From the NCBI GenBank assembly GCA_004431415.1, contig QPMI01000118.1, positions 1 through 44,528 of the forward strand: a DNA stretch of 44,528 nucleotides. The letters run 5' to 3'. The translations under genes were made by a program, and so were the position numbers. Below, one piece after another: positions 34,801 through 44,528 of this stretch; within the stretch, counting starts at the first letter, position 1, and the number at the start of each line of letters is the position of its first letter. The notes below the pieces were generated by a model. The model was not told the origin of the DNA. It made no database searches and was given only the letters and a program-made list of their open reading frames with translations. Origin of the DNA: Cyanophora paradoxa. Lineage: Eukaryota > Glaucocystophyceae > Cyanophorales > Cyanophoraceae.

Positions 34801-37800
34801 CCTGTGCCGGTCATCCACGCGAACACGAACTACCGTCGGTGACGGTGAACGTTTCCCTGCCGCTGGGGCTCGAGAGCGTCGTCGTGAGGACGGTCTGCTG
34901 GGCCAACGCGTCGGCGGTCACCTTCACCGTCTCGGGCGCGCAGTTCGTCGTTTCGAGTGAAGACGGCGCGACGGGCTACAAGGTGGACTGGGCGACGGCG
35001 TACGTGTGGAAGTGCGTGTTCGAGGGCCAAGGGGGCACGAGAAGCGAGGTGGGCGACGTGGCGGTGACGCTGCCGCCGAAGGCCCCCGTCGTGACGATGA
35101 CGATGGTGGACTCGAACACCATCAAGGTTCACATCGAAATCGAGCACGACGCGAGCAACGTGCTCGCTGACAACTACCAGCTGACCTGCAATGACACGAA
35201 CACGGCGCGCACGGTGGCCATCGAGCGGATGGGCCTGGCGGAGGAGGTCCTCGTGTCCCTGCAGCCGAGCACGACGTACTCGTGCTGGGCAATTGCGACC
35301 TCGTGGGTGGGCCCCTCGCAGGACTCGAACACGGCGTCTGTGACGACGGACGACTCTTCCAAGCCGACCCTTACGACGACTGCCGTCAACGCGACGGCGG
35401 TGTGGTTGGAGGTCGCGCTGCCGACGCTCGACCCCGTGGTGAATGTGACGGGGGTGCGGATCTCCCGGGCGATGTCCAGCGCGGCGGGGAGTGAGTGGAC
35501 GACGGTCGCGACGGTCCCGACGGCGGACAGCGACGGAGTGTACCGCCACGTGGACGCGGGCCGCGCGCACCAGACGGATTACTGGTACAAGGCGGTGTAC
35601 CTGACGCCTGCGGACTCGAAGGAGAGCGAATCGAAGCAGGCCCGCACCGGCCCGCCGGCGCCCCAGCTGTCCCTGGGCTACAAGACGGAATTCGACCTGA
35701 GGGTTGACCTCGCGGAGACCGACCTCAACAAGCTCCGCGTCTCCGAGACGTTCCTGTTGCGCAACTCGTCGCGAGTGTGCAGCGAGGCGTCGGACAACTG
35801 GCTCGCGTCGTGCGTTGACGGCACCGGGGCCATCAACCCCGGCATCACGTACGAGTACACGGCGCAGTACGAGGGCTTGGTCTTCTACAACGGCTTGGAG
35901 CGCAATGAGAGGGGCCTGATCTCGGATCCGCTCCACGTGACGGCGCTGCTGGTGGTGAAGCCGACCATCTCGTACACGCTGGTCACTGCAACGACCGCGA
36001 AGATCTGCGTGACGTACCCGCGAAACCTCAGCCACGCTGAGATCAAGACGACGGAGTTCTCCCGCCTGTACCTTCCGACAAGCACCCCCAACACGTTCTC
36101 CATCCCCAAGGAGGACGAGTTCGAGGACTGCATAACGCTCACGGGCCTGGAGCCGGCGACGACGTCGAACATCACGGCGTACTACACTACGACGGGGCTG
36201 AACTCGCCGACCTCGGACGTCCTCCAGGTGACGCAGGCGAGCCCGGCAGCGCCGAAGCTGTATGTGAGCTTCGAGCCGGCCTACCCGAACGCGACGGCGG
36301 TGAAGGTCCAGGTGGTGTACCCGACCGAGCCGGCAGATCTGGAGATGCAGACTGACCCGGCCGAGGACCTCCTGCCGGTCATCAAGCGGATCGACCTGTA
36401 CCGCAACGGCTCGCTCGTTGGCTCGCAGGGCGCAGTCAGCACGTTGGACACGTACGAGTTCATCGACGCCGAGCTCGCCCCTGGCCTGCTCTACTACTAC
36501 CAGGCGACGCTGTTCACGCTGTACACGAACTCGCCGAACGGGTCGGCACTGGCGGAGACGGACATCGCCGCCAAGCCCAAGATCACGGCGACGGGCATCG
36601 ACCGCAACACGTCGGCGATCACGCTGGTGGTGGACCGCCCGGTGCCGGAGCAGGCGGCGGCTGTGACGATCCGCATTTACCGCGCGCCGTCGGTCGACGG
36701 GACGTACCAGGAGATTGCGGAGATCAACAGCAAGCCGGAGCCGGCGGGCCACTACGTGTACACCGACACGGCTCGCGTGGCGGGGACGCAGTACTGGTAC
36801 AAGGCGGACTACACGACGTCCGGCGAGCCGGACGGGATCGCCGGGAAGGACTCGGATCTGAGCGATGCGGACGGGGCGTGGACCGCGCCGTCGCCGCCGG
36901 CGTTCAGCCTGAACTCGGCCACGGTGACGGGCTCCGGCGCAGTCACTGTCAGCCTGCACATGGCGCCGTCGGTGGCGAACAGCTCCGTCACCGGCTTGGT
37001 GGTGTCGCGCGACAGCTTCAGCTTCAGCTGCTCGGCGCCGAACCCGATCGGATGGTTGGGCGGGGTGGGCGGCACGGCCACGTGCGTGGACGAGGACGCT
37101 GATCCCGCGACTTTGTACACGTACACGGCGCACTACATTGGCCAGGAGGGGCTGACGAGCGAGCGCTCGCACTTCAACGTGACGACGCCACCAGAAGCAC
37201 CGCTGGTCGTCAAGGGCCCGTACCGGGCGACGACCTCGACCATCAGCGTGGAGATTGAGCTCCCTGTGGGGTGGGAGAAGAGCAACGGGACGGAGCTCTA
37301 CCGCGACGGCGCCGGCTCCAGCCCGATCGTGACGATCCCGCTCTCGCCGTCGAGCTGCGGGCCGTGCATTCGCAATGCGTCTCTCAGCGGATGCTGTCTC
37401 CGATTCAACGACACCGGCCTGGCCGAGGGCCATGTGTACAACTACACGGCGCTGCTGACGGTCGACAATGGCGGGGTGCGCGTCACGTCGCCGGAGTCGG
37501 CGAAGAAGGAGCTCTGGACCGCCCTGCCTGCGCCTGTGCCGGTCATCCACGCGAACACGAACTACCCGTCGGTGACGGTGAACGTTTCCCTGCCGCTGGG
37601 GCTCGAGAGCGTCGTCGTGAGGACGGTCTGCTGGGCCAACGCGTCGGCGGTCACCTTCACCGTCTCGGGCGCGCAGTTCGTCGTTTCGAGTGAAGACGGC
37701 GCGACGGGCTACAAGGTGGACTGGGCGACGGCGTACGTGTGGAAGTGCGTGTTCGAGGGCCAAGGGGGCACGAGAAGCGAGGTGGGCGACGTGGCGGTGA

Positions 37801-40800
37801 CGCTGCCGCCGAAGGCCCCCGTCGTGACGATGACGATGGTGGACTCGAACACCATCAAGGTTCACATCGAAATCGAGCACGACGCGAGCAACGTGCTTGC
37901 CGACAACTACCAGCTGACCTGCAATGACACGAACACGGCGCGCACGGTGGCCATCGAGCGGATGGGCCTGGCGGAGGAGGTCCTCGTGTCCCTGCAGCCG
38001 AGCACGACGTACTCGTGCTGGGCAATTGCGACCTCGTGGGTGGGCCCCTCGCAGGACTCGGACACGGCGTCGGCGACGACGGACGACTCTCCGCAGCCGA
38101 CCCTTACGACGACTGCCGTCAACGCGACGGCGGTGTGGTTGGAGGTCGCGCTGCCGACGCTCGACCCCGTGGTGAATGTGACGGGGGTGCGGATCTCCCG
38201 GGCGATGTCCAGCGCGGCGGGGAGTGAGTGGACGACGGTCGCGACGGTCCCGACGGCGGACAGCGATGGGGTGTACCGCCACGTGGACGCGGGCCGCGCG
38301 CACCAGACGGATTACTGGTACAAGGCGGTGTACCTGACGCCTGCGGACTCGAAGGAGAGCGAATCGAAGCAGGCCCGCACCGGCCCGCCGGCGCCCCAGC
38401 TGTCCCTGGGCTACAAGACGGAATTCGACCTGAGGGTGGACCTCGCGGAGACCGACCTCAACAAGCTCCGCGTCTCCGAGACGTTCCTGTTGCGCAACTC
38501 GTCGCGAGTGTGCAGCGAGGCGTCGGACAACTGGCTCGCGTCGTGCGTTGACGGCACCGGGGCCATCAACCCCGGCATCACGTACGAGTACACGGCGCAG
38601 TACGAGGGCTTGGTCTTCTACAACGGCTTGGAGCGCAATGAGAGGGGCCTGATCTCGGATCCGCTCCACGTGACGGCGCTGCTGGTGGTGAAGCCGACCA
38701 TCTCGTACACGCTGGTCACCGCGACGACCGCGAAGATCTGCGTGACGTACCCGCGAAACCTCAGCCACGCTGAGATCAAGACGACGGAGTTCTCCCGCCT
38801 GTACCTTCCGACAAGCACCCCCAACACGTTCTCCATCCCCAAGGAGGACGAGTTCGAGGACTGCATAACGCTCACGGGCCTGGAGCCGGCGACGACGTCG
38901 AACATCACGGCGTACTACACTACGACGGGGCTGAACTCGCCGACCTCGGACGTCCTCCAGGTGACGCAGGCGAGCCCGGCAGCGCCGAAGCTGTATGTGA
39001 GCTTCGAGCCGGCCTACCCGAACGCGACGGCGGTGAAGGTCCAGGTGGTGTACCCGACCGAGCCGGCGGATCCGGAGATGCAGACTGACCCGGCCGAGGA
39101 CCTCCTGCCGGTCATCAAGCGGATCGACCTGTACCGCAACGGCTCGCTCGTTGGCTCGCAGGGCGCAGTCAGCACGTTGGACACGTACGAGTTCATCGAC
39201 GCCGAGCTCGCCCCTGGCCTGCTCTACTACTACCAGGCGACGCTGTTCACGCTGTACACGAACTCGCCGAACGGGTCGGCACTGGCGGAGACGGACATCG
39301 CCGCCAAGCCCAAGATCACGGCGACGGGCATCGACCGCAACACGTCGGCGATCACGCTGGTGGTGGACCGCCCGGTGCCGGAGCAGGCGGCGGCAGTGAC
39401 GATCCGCATCTACCGCGCGCCGTCGGTCGACGGGACGTACCAGGAGATTGCGGAGATCAACAGCAAGCCGGAGCCGGTGGGCCACTACGTGTACACCGAC
39501 ACGGCTCGCGTGGCGGGGACGCAGTACTGGTACAAGGCGGACTACACGACGTCCGGCGAGCCGGACGGGATCGCCGGGAAGGACTCGGATCTGAGCGATG
39601 CGGACGGGGCGTGGACCGCGCCGTCGCCGCCGGCGTTCAGCCTGAACTCGGCCACGGTGACGGGCTCCGGCGCAGTCACTGTCAGCCTGCACATGGCGCC
39701 GTCGGTGGCGAACAGCTCCGTCACCGGCTTGGTGGTGTCGCGCGACAGCTTCAGCTTCAGCTGCTCGGCGCCGAACCCGATCGGATGGTTGGGCGGGGTG
39801 GGCGGCACGGCCACGTGCGTGGACACAGGGGCGAGGCCCGCGACTTTGTACACGTACACGGCGCACTACATTGGCCAGGAGGGGCTGACGAGCGAGCGAT
39901 CGCACTTCAACGTGACGACGCCACCAGAAGCACCGCTGGTCGTCAAGGGCCCGTACCGGGCGACGACCTCGACCCTCAGCGTGGAGATTGAGCTCCCTGT
40001 GGGGTGGGAGAAGAGCAACGGGACGGAGCTCTACCGCGACGGCGCCGGCTCCAGCCCGATCGTGACGATCCCGCTCTCGCCGTCGAGCTGCGGGCCGTGC
40101 ATTCGCAATGCCTCTCTCAGCGGATGCTGTCTCCGATTCAACGACACCGGCCTGGCCGAGGGCCGCGCGTACAACTACACGGCGCTGCTGACGGTCGACA
40201 ATGGCGGGGTGCGCGTCACGTCGCCGGAGTCGGCGAAGAAGGAGCTCTGGACCGCCCTGCCTGCTCCTGTGCCGGTCACCCACGCGAACACGAACTACCC
40301 GTCGGTGACGGTGAACGTTTCCCTGCCGCTGGGGCTCGAGAGCGTCGTCGTGAGGACGGTCTGCTGGGCCAACGCGTCGGCGGTCACCTTCACCGTCTCG
40401 GGCGCGCAGTTCGTCGTTTCGAGTGAAGACGGCGCGACGGGCTACAAGGTGGACTGGGCGACGGCGTACGTGTGGAAGTGCGTGTTCGAGGGCCAAGGGG
40501 GCACGAGAAGCGAGGTGGGCGACGTGGCGGTGACGCTGCCGCCGAAGGCCCCCGTCGTGACGATGACGATGGTGGACTCGAACACCATCAAGGTTCACAT
40601 CGAAATTGAGCACGACGCGAGCAACGCGCTCGCCGACAACTACCAGCTGACCTGCAATGACACGAACACGGCGCGCACGGTGGCCATCGAGCGGATGGGC
40701 CTGGCGGAGGAGGTCCTCGTGTCCCTGCAGCCGACCACGACGTACTCGTGCTGGGCGATTGCGACCTCGTGGGTGGGCCCCTCGCAGGACTCGAACTCGG

Positions 40801-43800
40801 CGTCGGCGACAACGGACGACTCGCCGCAGCCGACCCTCACGACGACTGCCGTCAACGCGACGGCGGTGTGGTTGGATGTCGAGCTGCCGACGCTCGACCC
40901 CGTGGTGAATGTGGCGGGGGTGCGGATCTCCCGGGCGATGTCCAGCGCGGCGGGGAGTGAGTGGACGACGGTCGCGACGGTCCCGACGGCGGACAGCGAC
41001 GGAGTGTACCGCCACGTGGACACGGGCCGCGCGCACCAGACGGATTACTGGTACAAGGCGGTGTACCTGACGCCTGCGGACTCGAAGGAGAGCGAATCGA
41101 AGCAGGCCCGCACCGGCCCGCCGGCGCCCCAGCTGTCCCTGGGCTACAAGACGGAATTCGACCTGAGGGTGGACCTCGCGGAGACCGACCTCAACAAGCT
41201 CCGCGTCTCCGAGACGTTCCTGTTGCGCAACTCGTCGCGAGTGTGCAGCGAGGCGTCGGACAACTGGCTCGCGTCGTGCGTTGACGGCACCGGGGCCATC
41301 AACCCCGGCATCACGTACGAGTACACGGCGCAGTACGAGGGCTTGGTCTTCTACAACGGCTTGGAGCGCAATGAGAGGGGCCTGATCTCGGATCCGCTCC
41401 ACGTGACGGCGCTGCTGGTGGTGAAGCCGACCATCTCGTACACGCTGGTCACTGCACGACCGCGAAGATCTGCGTGACGTACCCGCGAAACCTCAGCCAC
41501 GCTGAGATCAAGACGACGGAGTTCTCCCGCCTGTACCTTCCGACAAGCACCCCCAACACGTTCTCCATCCCCAAGGAGGACGAGTTCGAGGACTGCATAA
41601 CGCTCACGGGCCTGGAGCCGGCGACGACGTCGAACATCACGGCGTACTACACTACGACGGGGCTGAACTCGCCGACCTCGGACGTCCTCCAGGTGACGCA
41701 GGCGAGCCCGGCAGCGCCGAAGCTGTATGTGAGCTTCGAGCCGGCCTACCCGAACGCGACGGCGGTGAAGGTCCAGGTGGTGTACCCGACCGAGCCGGCG
41801 GACCCGGAGATGCAGACTAGCCCGGCCGAGGACCTCCTGCCGGTCATCAAGCGGATCGACCTGTACCGCAACGGCTCGCTCGTTGGCTCGCAGGGCGCAG
41901 TCAGCACGTTGGACACGTACGAGTTCATCGACGCCGAGCTCGCCCCTGGCCTGCTCTACTACTACCAGGCGACGCTGTTCACGCTGTACACGAACTCGCC
42001 GAACGGCTCGGCACTGGCGGAGACGGACATCGCCGCCAAGCCCAAGATCACGGCGACGGGCATCGACCGCAACACGTCGGCGATCACGCTGGTGGTGGAC
42101 CGCCCGGTGCCGGAGCAGGCGGCGGCAGTGACGATCCGCATCTACCGCGCGCCGTCGGTCGACGGGACGTACCAGGAGATTGCGGAGATCAACAGCAAGC
42201 CGGAGCCGGAGGGCCACTACGTGTACACCGACACGGCTCGCGTGGCGGGGACGCAGTACTGGTACAAGGCGGACTACACGACGTCCGGCGAGCCGGACGG
42301 GATCGCCGGGAAGGACTCGGATCTGAGCGATGCGGACGGGGCGTGGACCGCGCCGTCGCCGCCGGCGTTCAGCCTGAACTCGCCACGGTGACGGGCTCCA
42401 GCGCAGTCACTGTCAGCCTGCACATGGCGCCGTCGGTGGCGAACAGCTCCGTCACCGGCTTGGTGGTGTCGCGCGACAGCTTCAGCTTCAGCTGCTCGGC
42501 GCCGAGCCCGATCGGATGGTTGGGCGGGGTGGGCGGCACGGCCACGTGCGTGGACGAGGACGCTGATCCCGCAACGACGTACACGTACACGGCGCACTAC
42601 ATTGGCCAGGAGGGGCTGACGAGCGAGCGCGCGCACTTCAACGTGACGACGCCACCAGAAGCACCGCTGGTCGTCAAGGGCCCGTACCGGGCGACGACCT
42701 CGACCCTCAGCGTGGAGATTGAGCTCCCTGTGGGGTGGGAGAATGAGCAACGGACGGAGCTCTACCGCGACGGCGCCGGCTCCAGCCCGATCGTGACGAT
42801 CCCGCTCTCGCGTCGAGCTGCGGGCCGTGCATTCGCAATGCATCTCTCAGCGGATGCTGTCTCCGATTCAACGACACCGGCCTGCCGAGTGCCGCGCGTA
42901 CAACTACACGCGCGCCTGCTGACGGTGCGACAATTGGCGGGGTGCGCGTCACGTCGCGGAGTCGGCGCAGAAGGAGCTCTGGACCCCCTGCCTGCTCCTG
43001 TGCCGGTCACCCACGCGAACACGAACTACCCGTCGGTGACGGTGAACGTTTCCCTGCCGCGGGGCTCGAGAGCGTCGTCGTGAGGACGGTCTGCTGGGCC
43101 AACGCGTCGGCGGTCACCTTCACCGTCTCGGCGCGCGCAGTTCGTCGTTTCGAGTGAAAACGGCGCGACGGGCTACAAGGTGGACTGCGGGCGCACCGGC
43201 GTACGTGTGGAAGTGCGTGTTCGAGGGCCAAGGGGGCACGAGAAGCGAGGTGGGCGACGTGGCGGCGTGACGCTGCCGCCGAAGGCCCCCGTCGTGACGA
43301 TGACGATGGTGGACTCGAACCATCAAGGTTCACATCGAAATTGAGCACGACGGCGAGCAACGCGCTCGCCGACAACTACAGCTGACCTGCAATTGACACG
43401 AACACGGCGCGCACGGTGGGCATCGAGCGGATGGGACCTGCGGAGGAGGTCCTCGTGTCCCTGCAGCCGACCACGACGTACTCGTGCTGGGCGATTGCGA
43501 CCTCGTGGGTGGGCCCCTCGCAGGACTCGAACTCGGCGTCGGCGACAACGGACGACTCGCCGCAGCCGACCCTCACGACGACTGCCGTCAACGCGACGGC
43601 GGTGTGGTGGATGTCGAGCTGCCGACGCTCGACCCCGTGGTGAATGTGGCGGGGTGCGGATCTCCCGGGCGATGTCCAGCGCGGCGGGGAGTGAGTGGAC
43701 GACGGTCGCGACCGTCCCGACGGCGCGACAGCGACGGAGTGTACCGCCACGTGGACACGGGCCGCGCGCACAGACGGATTACTGGTACAAGGCGGTGTTA

Positions 43801-44528
43801 CCTGACGCCTGCGGACTCGAAGGAGAGCGAATCGAAGCAGGCCCGCACCGGCCCGCCGGCGCCCCAGCTGTCCCTGGGCTACAAGACGGAATTCGACCTG
43901 AGGGTGGACCTCGCGGAGACCGACCTCAACAAGCTCCGCGTCTCCGAGACGTTCCTGTTGCGCAACTCGTCGCGAGTGTGCAGCGAGGCGTCGGACAACT
44001 GGCTCGCGTCGTGCGTTGACGGCACCGGGGCCATCAACCCCGGCATCACGTACGAGTACACGGCGCGTACGAGGGCTTGGTCTTCTACAACGGCTTGGAG
44101 CGCAATGAGAGGGGCCTGATCTCGGATCCGCTCCACGTGACGGCGCTGCTGGTGGTGAAGCCGACCATCTCGTACACGCTGGTCACCGCGACGACCGCGA
44201 AGATCTGCGTGACGTACCCGCGAAACCTCAGCCACGCTGAGATAAGACGACGGAGTTCTTCCCGCCTGTACCTTCCGACAAGCCCCCAACACGTTCTCCA
44301 TCCCCAAGGAGGACGAGTTCGAGGACTGCATAACGCTCACGGGCCTGGAGCCGGCGACGACGTCGAACATCACGGCGTACTACACTACGACGGGGCTGAA
44401 CTCGCCGACCTCGGACGTCCTCCAGGTGACGCAGGCGAGCCCGGCAGCGCCGAAGCTGTATGTGAGCTTCGAGCCGGCCTACCCGAACGCGACGGCGGAT
44501 GAAGGTCCAGGTGGTGTACCCGAACGAG
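13857..44528 (+). CDS. giant secreted GH16-like/REJ-like/FN3-repeat surface protein (3' partial)
   Basis: At least about 9,590 codons; the end lies beyond the window. Exons: 13857-14085, 14141-14227, 14306-14378, 14562-14645, 14703-14741, 14841-14893, 14956-15084, 15143-15172, 15221-15294, 15381-15392, 15461-15565, 15632-15737, 15795-15840, 15898-15976, 16032-16083, 16134-16181, 16236-16265, 16327-16391, 16444-16582, 16629-17036, 17093-17415, 17471-17954, 18004-19246, 19298-19379, 19433-19669, 19737-20099, 20155-20321, 20377-20469, 20530-20879, 20936-22649, 22708-end. All 30 introns are GT-AG. Residues 20-39 are a hydrophobic signal peptide with likely cleavage after ASA39. Order: GH16/ConA-like, REJ-like, about 19 FN3-like domains, then the 2,733-bp repeat array. 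Sequons are dense. A glycosylated cell-surface or extracellular fibre/adhesion role is inferred; a C-terminal membrane anchor may lie outside. Single-base deletions in the array break the frame and look like sequence errors. Confidence 0.85.
14306..16391 (+). other. GH16/concanavalin-A-like domain region
   Basis: Across about 15 small exons (residues about 110-447) the joined protein has GGNFWSNRDEDVWVD with G-LHLTL, WYSTEVVLQDIMGYGTYIWY, VLGIFFW, REIAFEFSQFG, YTLHLTW and IPTPGRQRVRMNMWKF. These follow the order of conserved strands in GH16-type beta-sandwich domains. The usual catalytic E-x-D-x-x-E appears as EIAFE, with Ala replacing the central Asp and no second Glu at the normal spacing. 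A non-catalytic carbohydrate-binding role is therefore more likely than hydrolysis. The 12-nt exon 15381-15392 is the least certain splice choice. Confidence 0.72.
16629..20469 (+). other. REJ-like (receptor for egg jelly) region
   Basis: Residues about 493-1627 contain RRVVYKWGF followed by IPKELFDPGQTYTFNLTVTN and, about residue 1227, TAMGSGPETTLFRLTALDW then FKFYY, and VVYVRDIYGTEVRAFTRA. These match the layout of REJ modules found in polycystin-1-type and sea-urchin sperm receptors: Cys/Ser-rich Ig-like pieces, G-x-x-x-T-x-F...W, and a closing D-x-x-G strand. REJ modules are extracellular. The link to a channel or GAIN/PLAT part cannot be tested because the 3' end is missing. Confidence 0.68.
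20530..26287 (+). other. about 19 diverged FN3-like domains upstream of the array
   Basis: From exon 20530-20879 onward the protein shows recurring units of about 95 residues. Each has a Pro-rich linker (APSPP or APxxP type), a strand such as ITISSIFVTVNYP, an YRxG turn, a L-x-P-G-T-x-Y-x-Y strand and a closing S-x-x-T-V strand: the fibronectin type III pattern. The count is estimated from length and linker spacing. These domains differ from one another, unlike the homogenised array that follows. Confidence 0.72.
26288..29019 (+). repeat. array unit 1 (one C missing near 27645)
   Basis: The first few codons (NGPYPATTST) differ from later copies (KGPYRATTST), so the duplication junction lies at about 26290-26310. 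Near 27640-27647 the run AACCCGG replaces AACCCCGG of the other copies, shifting the frame and giving a premature stop at about 27724. Confidence 0.92.
29020..31752 (+). repeat. array unit 2 (intact frame)
   Basis: Full-length unit of 2,733 bp, open throughout. Distinctive states include Ala in FNDAGLAEG and Val in RNTSVITLVV. Confidence 0.94.
31753..34482 (+). repeat. array unit 3 (three single-base deletions)
   Basis: Compared with other copies, one G is missing at the start (about 31752, AAGGCCC for AAGGGCCC), one C near 32583 (GGGCCCTCG for GGGCCCCTCG) and one G near 33466 (ACGGGCTG for ACGGGGCTG). Each is in a homopolymer. Confidence 0.92.
34483..37214 (+). repeat. array unit 4 (one C missing near 34834)
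   Basis: CTACCGTCG replaces CTACCCGTCG near 34832-34836. The unit carries a cluster of substitutions near 35330-35370 (NTASVTTDDSSKP in place of DTASATTDDSPQP), and from here on ATLYTY replaces ATTYTY, a state shared with units 4 and 5. Confidence 0.92.
37215..39947 (+). repeat. array unit 5 (intact frame, variant patch near its end)
   Basis: Full 2,733-bp open unit. At about 39824-39846 several adjacent differences change DEDADPAT to DTGARPAT. It also has HVYNYT in place of RAYNYT near 37432. Confidence 0.94.
39948..42678 (+). repeat. array unit 6 (two single-base deletions)
   Basis: One A is missing near 41456 (CTGCACGACC for CTGCAACGACC) and one G near 42382 (CTCGCCACG for CTCGGCCACG). 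Private coding differences include TTTYSC for STTYSC, LDVELP for LEVALP and NALADN for NVLADN; these also appear in unit 7. Confidence 0.92.
42679..44528 (+). repeat. array unit 7, partial and full of indels
   Basis: Alignable to the other units along its length, but interrupted by roughly two dozen single-base insertions and deletions from about 42740 on, for example GAGAATGAGCAACGGACGG for GAGAAGAGCAACGGGACGG. It shares private differences with unit 6 where readable. The density is far above the first six units, so this is probably a low-accuracy contig end rather than a decayed gene. Confidence 0.85.

Larger units (their letters stand above)
26288..44528 (+). repeat. tandem array of a 2,733-bp coding unit, 6.7 copies
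   Basis: Unit starts at the GPY codons: 26288, 29020, 31753, 34483, 37215, 39948, 42679; spacing is 2,733 bp once single-base deletions are allowed for. Each unit encodes 911 residues that divide into nine FN3-like domains, beginning SVEIELPVGWEKSNG and ending TPPEAPLVVK. By eye the first six copies differ at a handful of positions each. Each unit carries 17 N-glycosylation sequons and 14 cysteines, unusual for FN3 domains. The array is inside one uninterrupted exon. Confidence 0.96.

Noticed and set aside
34830-41402. A minus-strand open frame of over 2,000 codons opposite the repeat array (and similar ones at 27484-31710)
   Set aside because: Its Arg/Val/His-rich translation is an antisense shadow of GC3-biased FN3 codons. 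It repeats with the same 2,733-bp period and has no independent domain or splice signals.
26288-44528. CRISPR or satellite array
   Set aside because: The repeats are 2.7 kb, contiguous, without spacers and coding in one frame for FN3-like domains.
1-44528. tRNA, rRNA or other structured RNA genes
   Set aside because: No cloverleaf with conserved A/B-box sequence or rRNA core segment was recognised on either strand.
1-44528. Bacterial origin (high-GC actinomycete-like)
   Set aside because: Dense spliceosomal-type introns, RS/RRM, PWWP and DCAF1 domains and lack of operon structure are eukaryotic.

Overview
This window looks like nuclear DNA from a very GC-rich unicellular eukaryote. The genes are split by many short introns (mostly 46-75 bp, up to 242 bp). 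Their products are eukaryotic: a CRL4 ubiquitin-ligase receptor, an RS/RRM splicing-type protein with AT-hooks and a PWWP domain, a DUF2183/APP1-type phosphatase, and a giant secreted protein with REJ-like and fibronectin-III-like domains. The species cannot be placed from the sequence alone.

Layout. Bases 1-2556 (+) hold the 3' part of a DCAF1 (VPRBP) orthologue. Bases 2557-3737 are a non-coding spacer between convergent genes. Bases 3738-9924 (-) hold one long gene that reads, N to C: RS region with a U2AF-ligand-like motif, three RRM-like folds, a Lys/Glu-rich low-complexity region, eight AT-hooks, a PWWP domain, RG repeats and an acidic tail. Bases 9925-10254 are a short divergent promoter region. 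Bases 10255-13101 (+) hold a DUF2183 (APP1-type, HAD-fold) protein with an N-terminal myristoylation-like sequence. Bases 13102-13856 are intergenic, with a hairpin-forming inverted repeat. From 13857 (+) to the end of the window runs one giant gene: signal peptide, GH16/concanavalin-A-like domain, REJ-like region, about 19 diverged FN3-like domains, then at least 6.7 nearly identical tandem copies of a 2,733-bp unit. Each unit codes for 911 residues, or nine FN3-like domains.

The genes were assembled by joining exons so that reading frame and family similarity both hold. The DCAF1 fragment (534 codons with stop), the phosphatase (744 codons with stop) and the 30 upstream exons of the giant gene all close in frame. 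One frame change in the RS/RRM/PWWP gene (8017-8390) is unresolved. Several single-base deletions in homopolymers interrupt the repeat array, and the last 1.8 kb is full of indels; both look like assembly or consensus errors.

The most unusual signals are: (a) a splice-donor consensus of G(T/C)NCG, with about 10 of 35 introns in the three left-hand genes starting GC rather than GT; (b) the RS-ULM-RRM-AT-hook-PWWP architecture, which could connect chromatin to splicing; and (c) the almost perfectly homogenised 2.7-kb coding repeat in a surface-protein gene of more than 9,500 codons.
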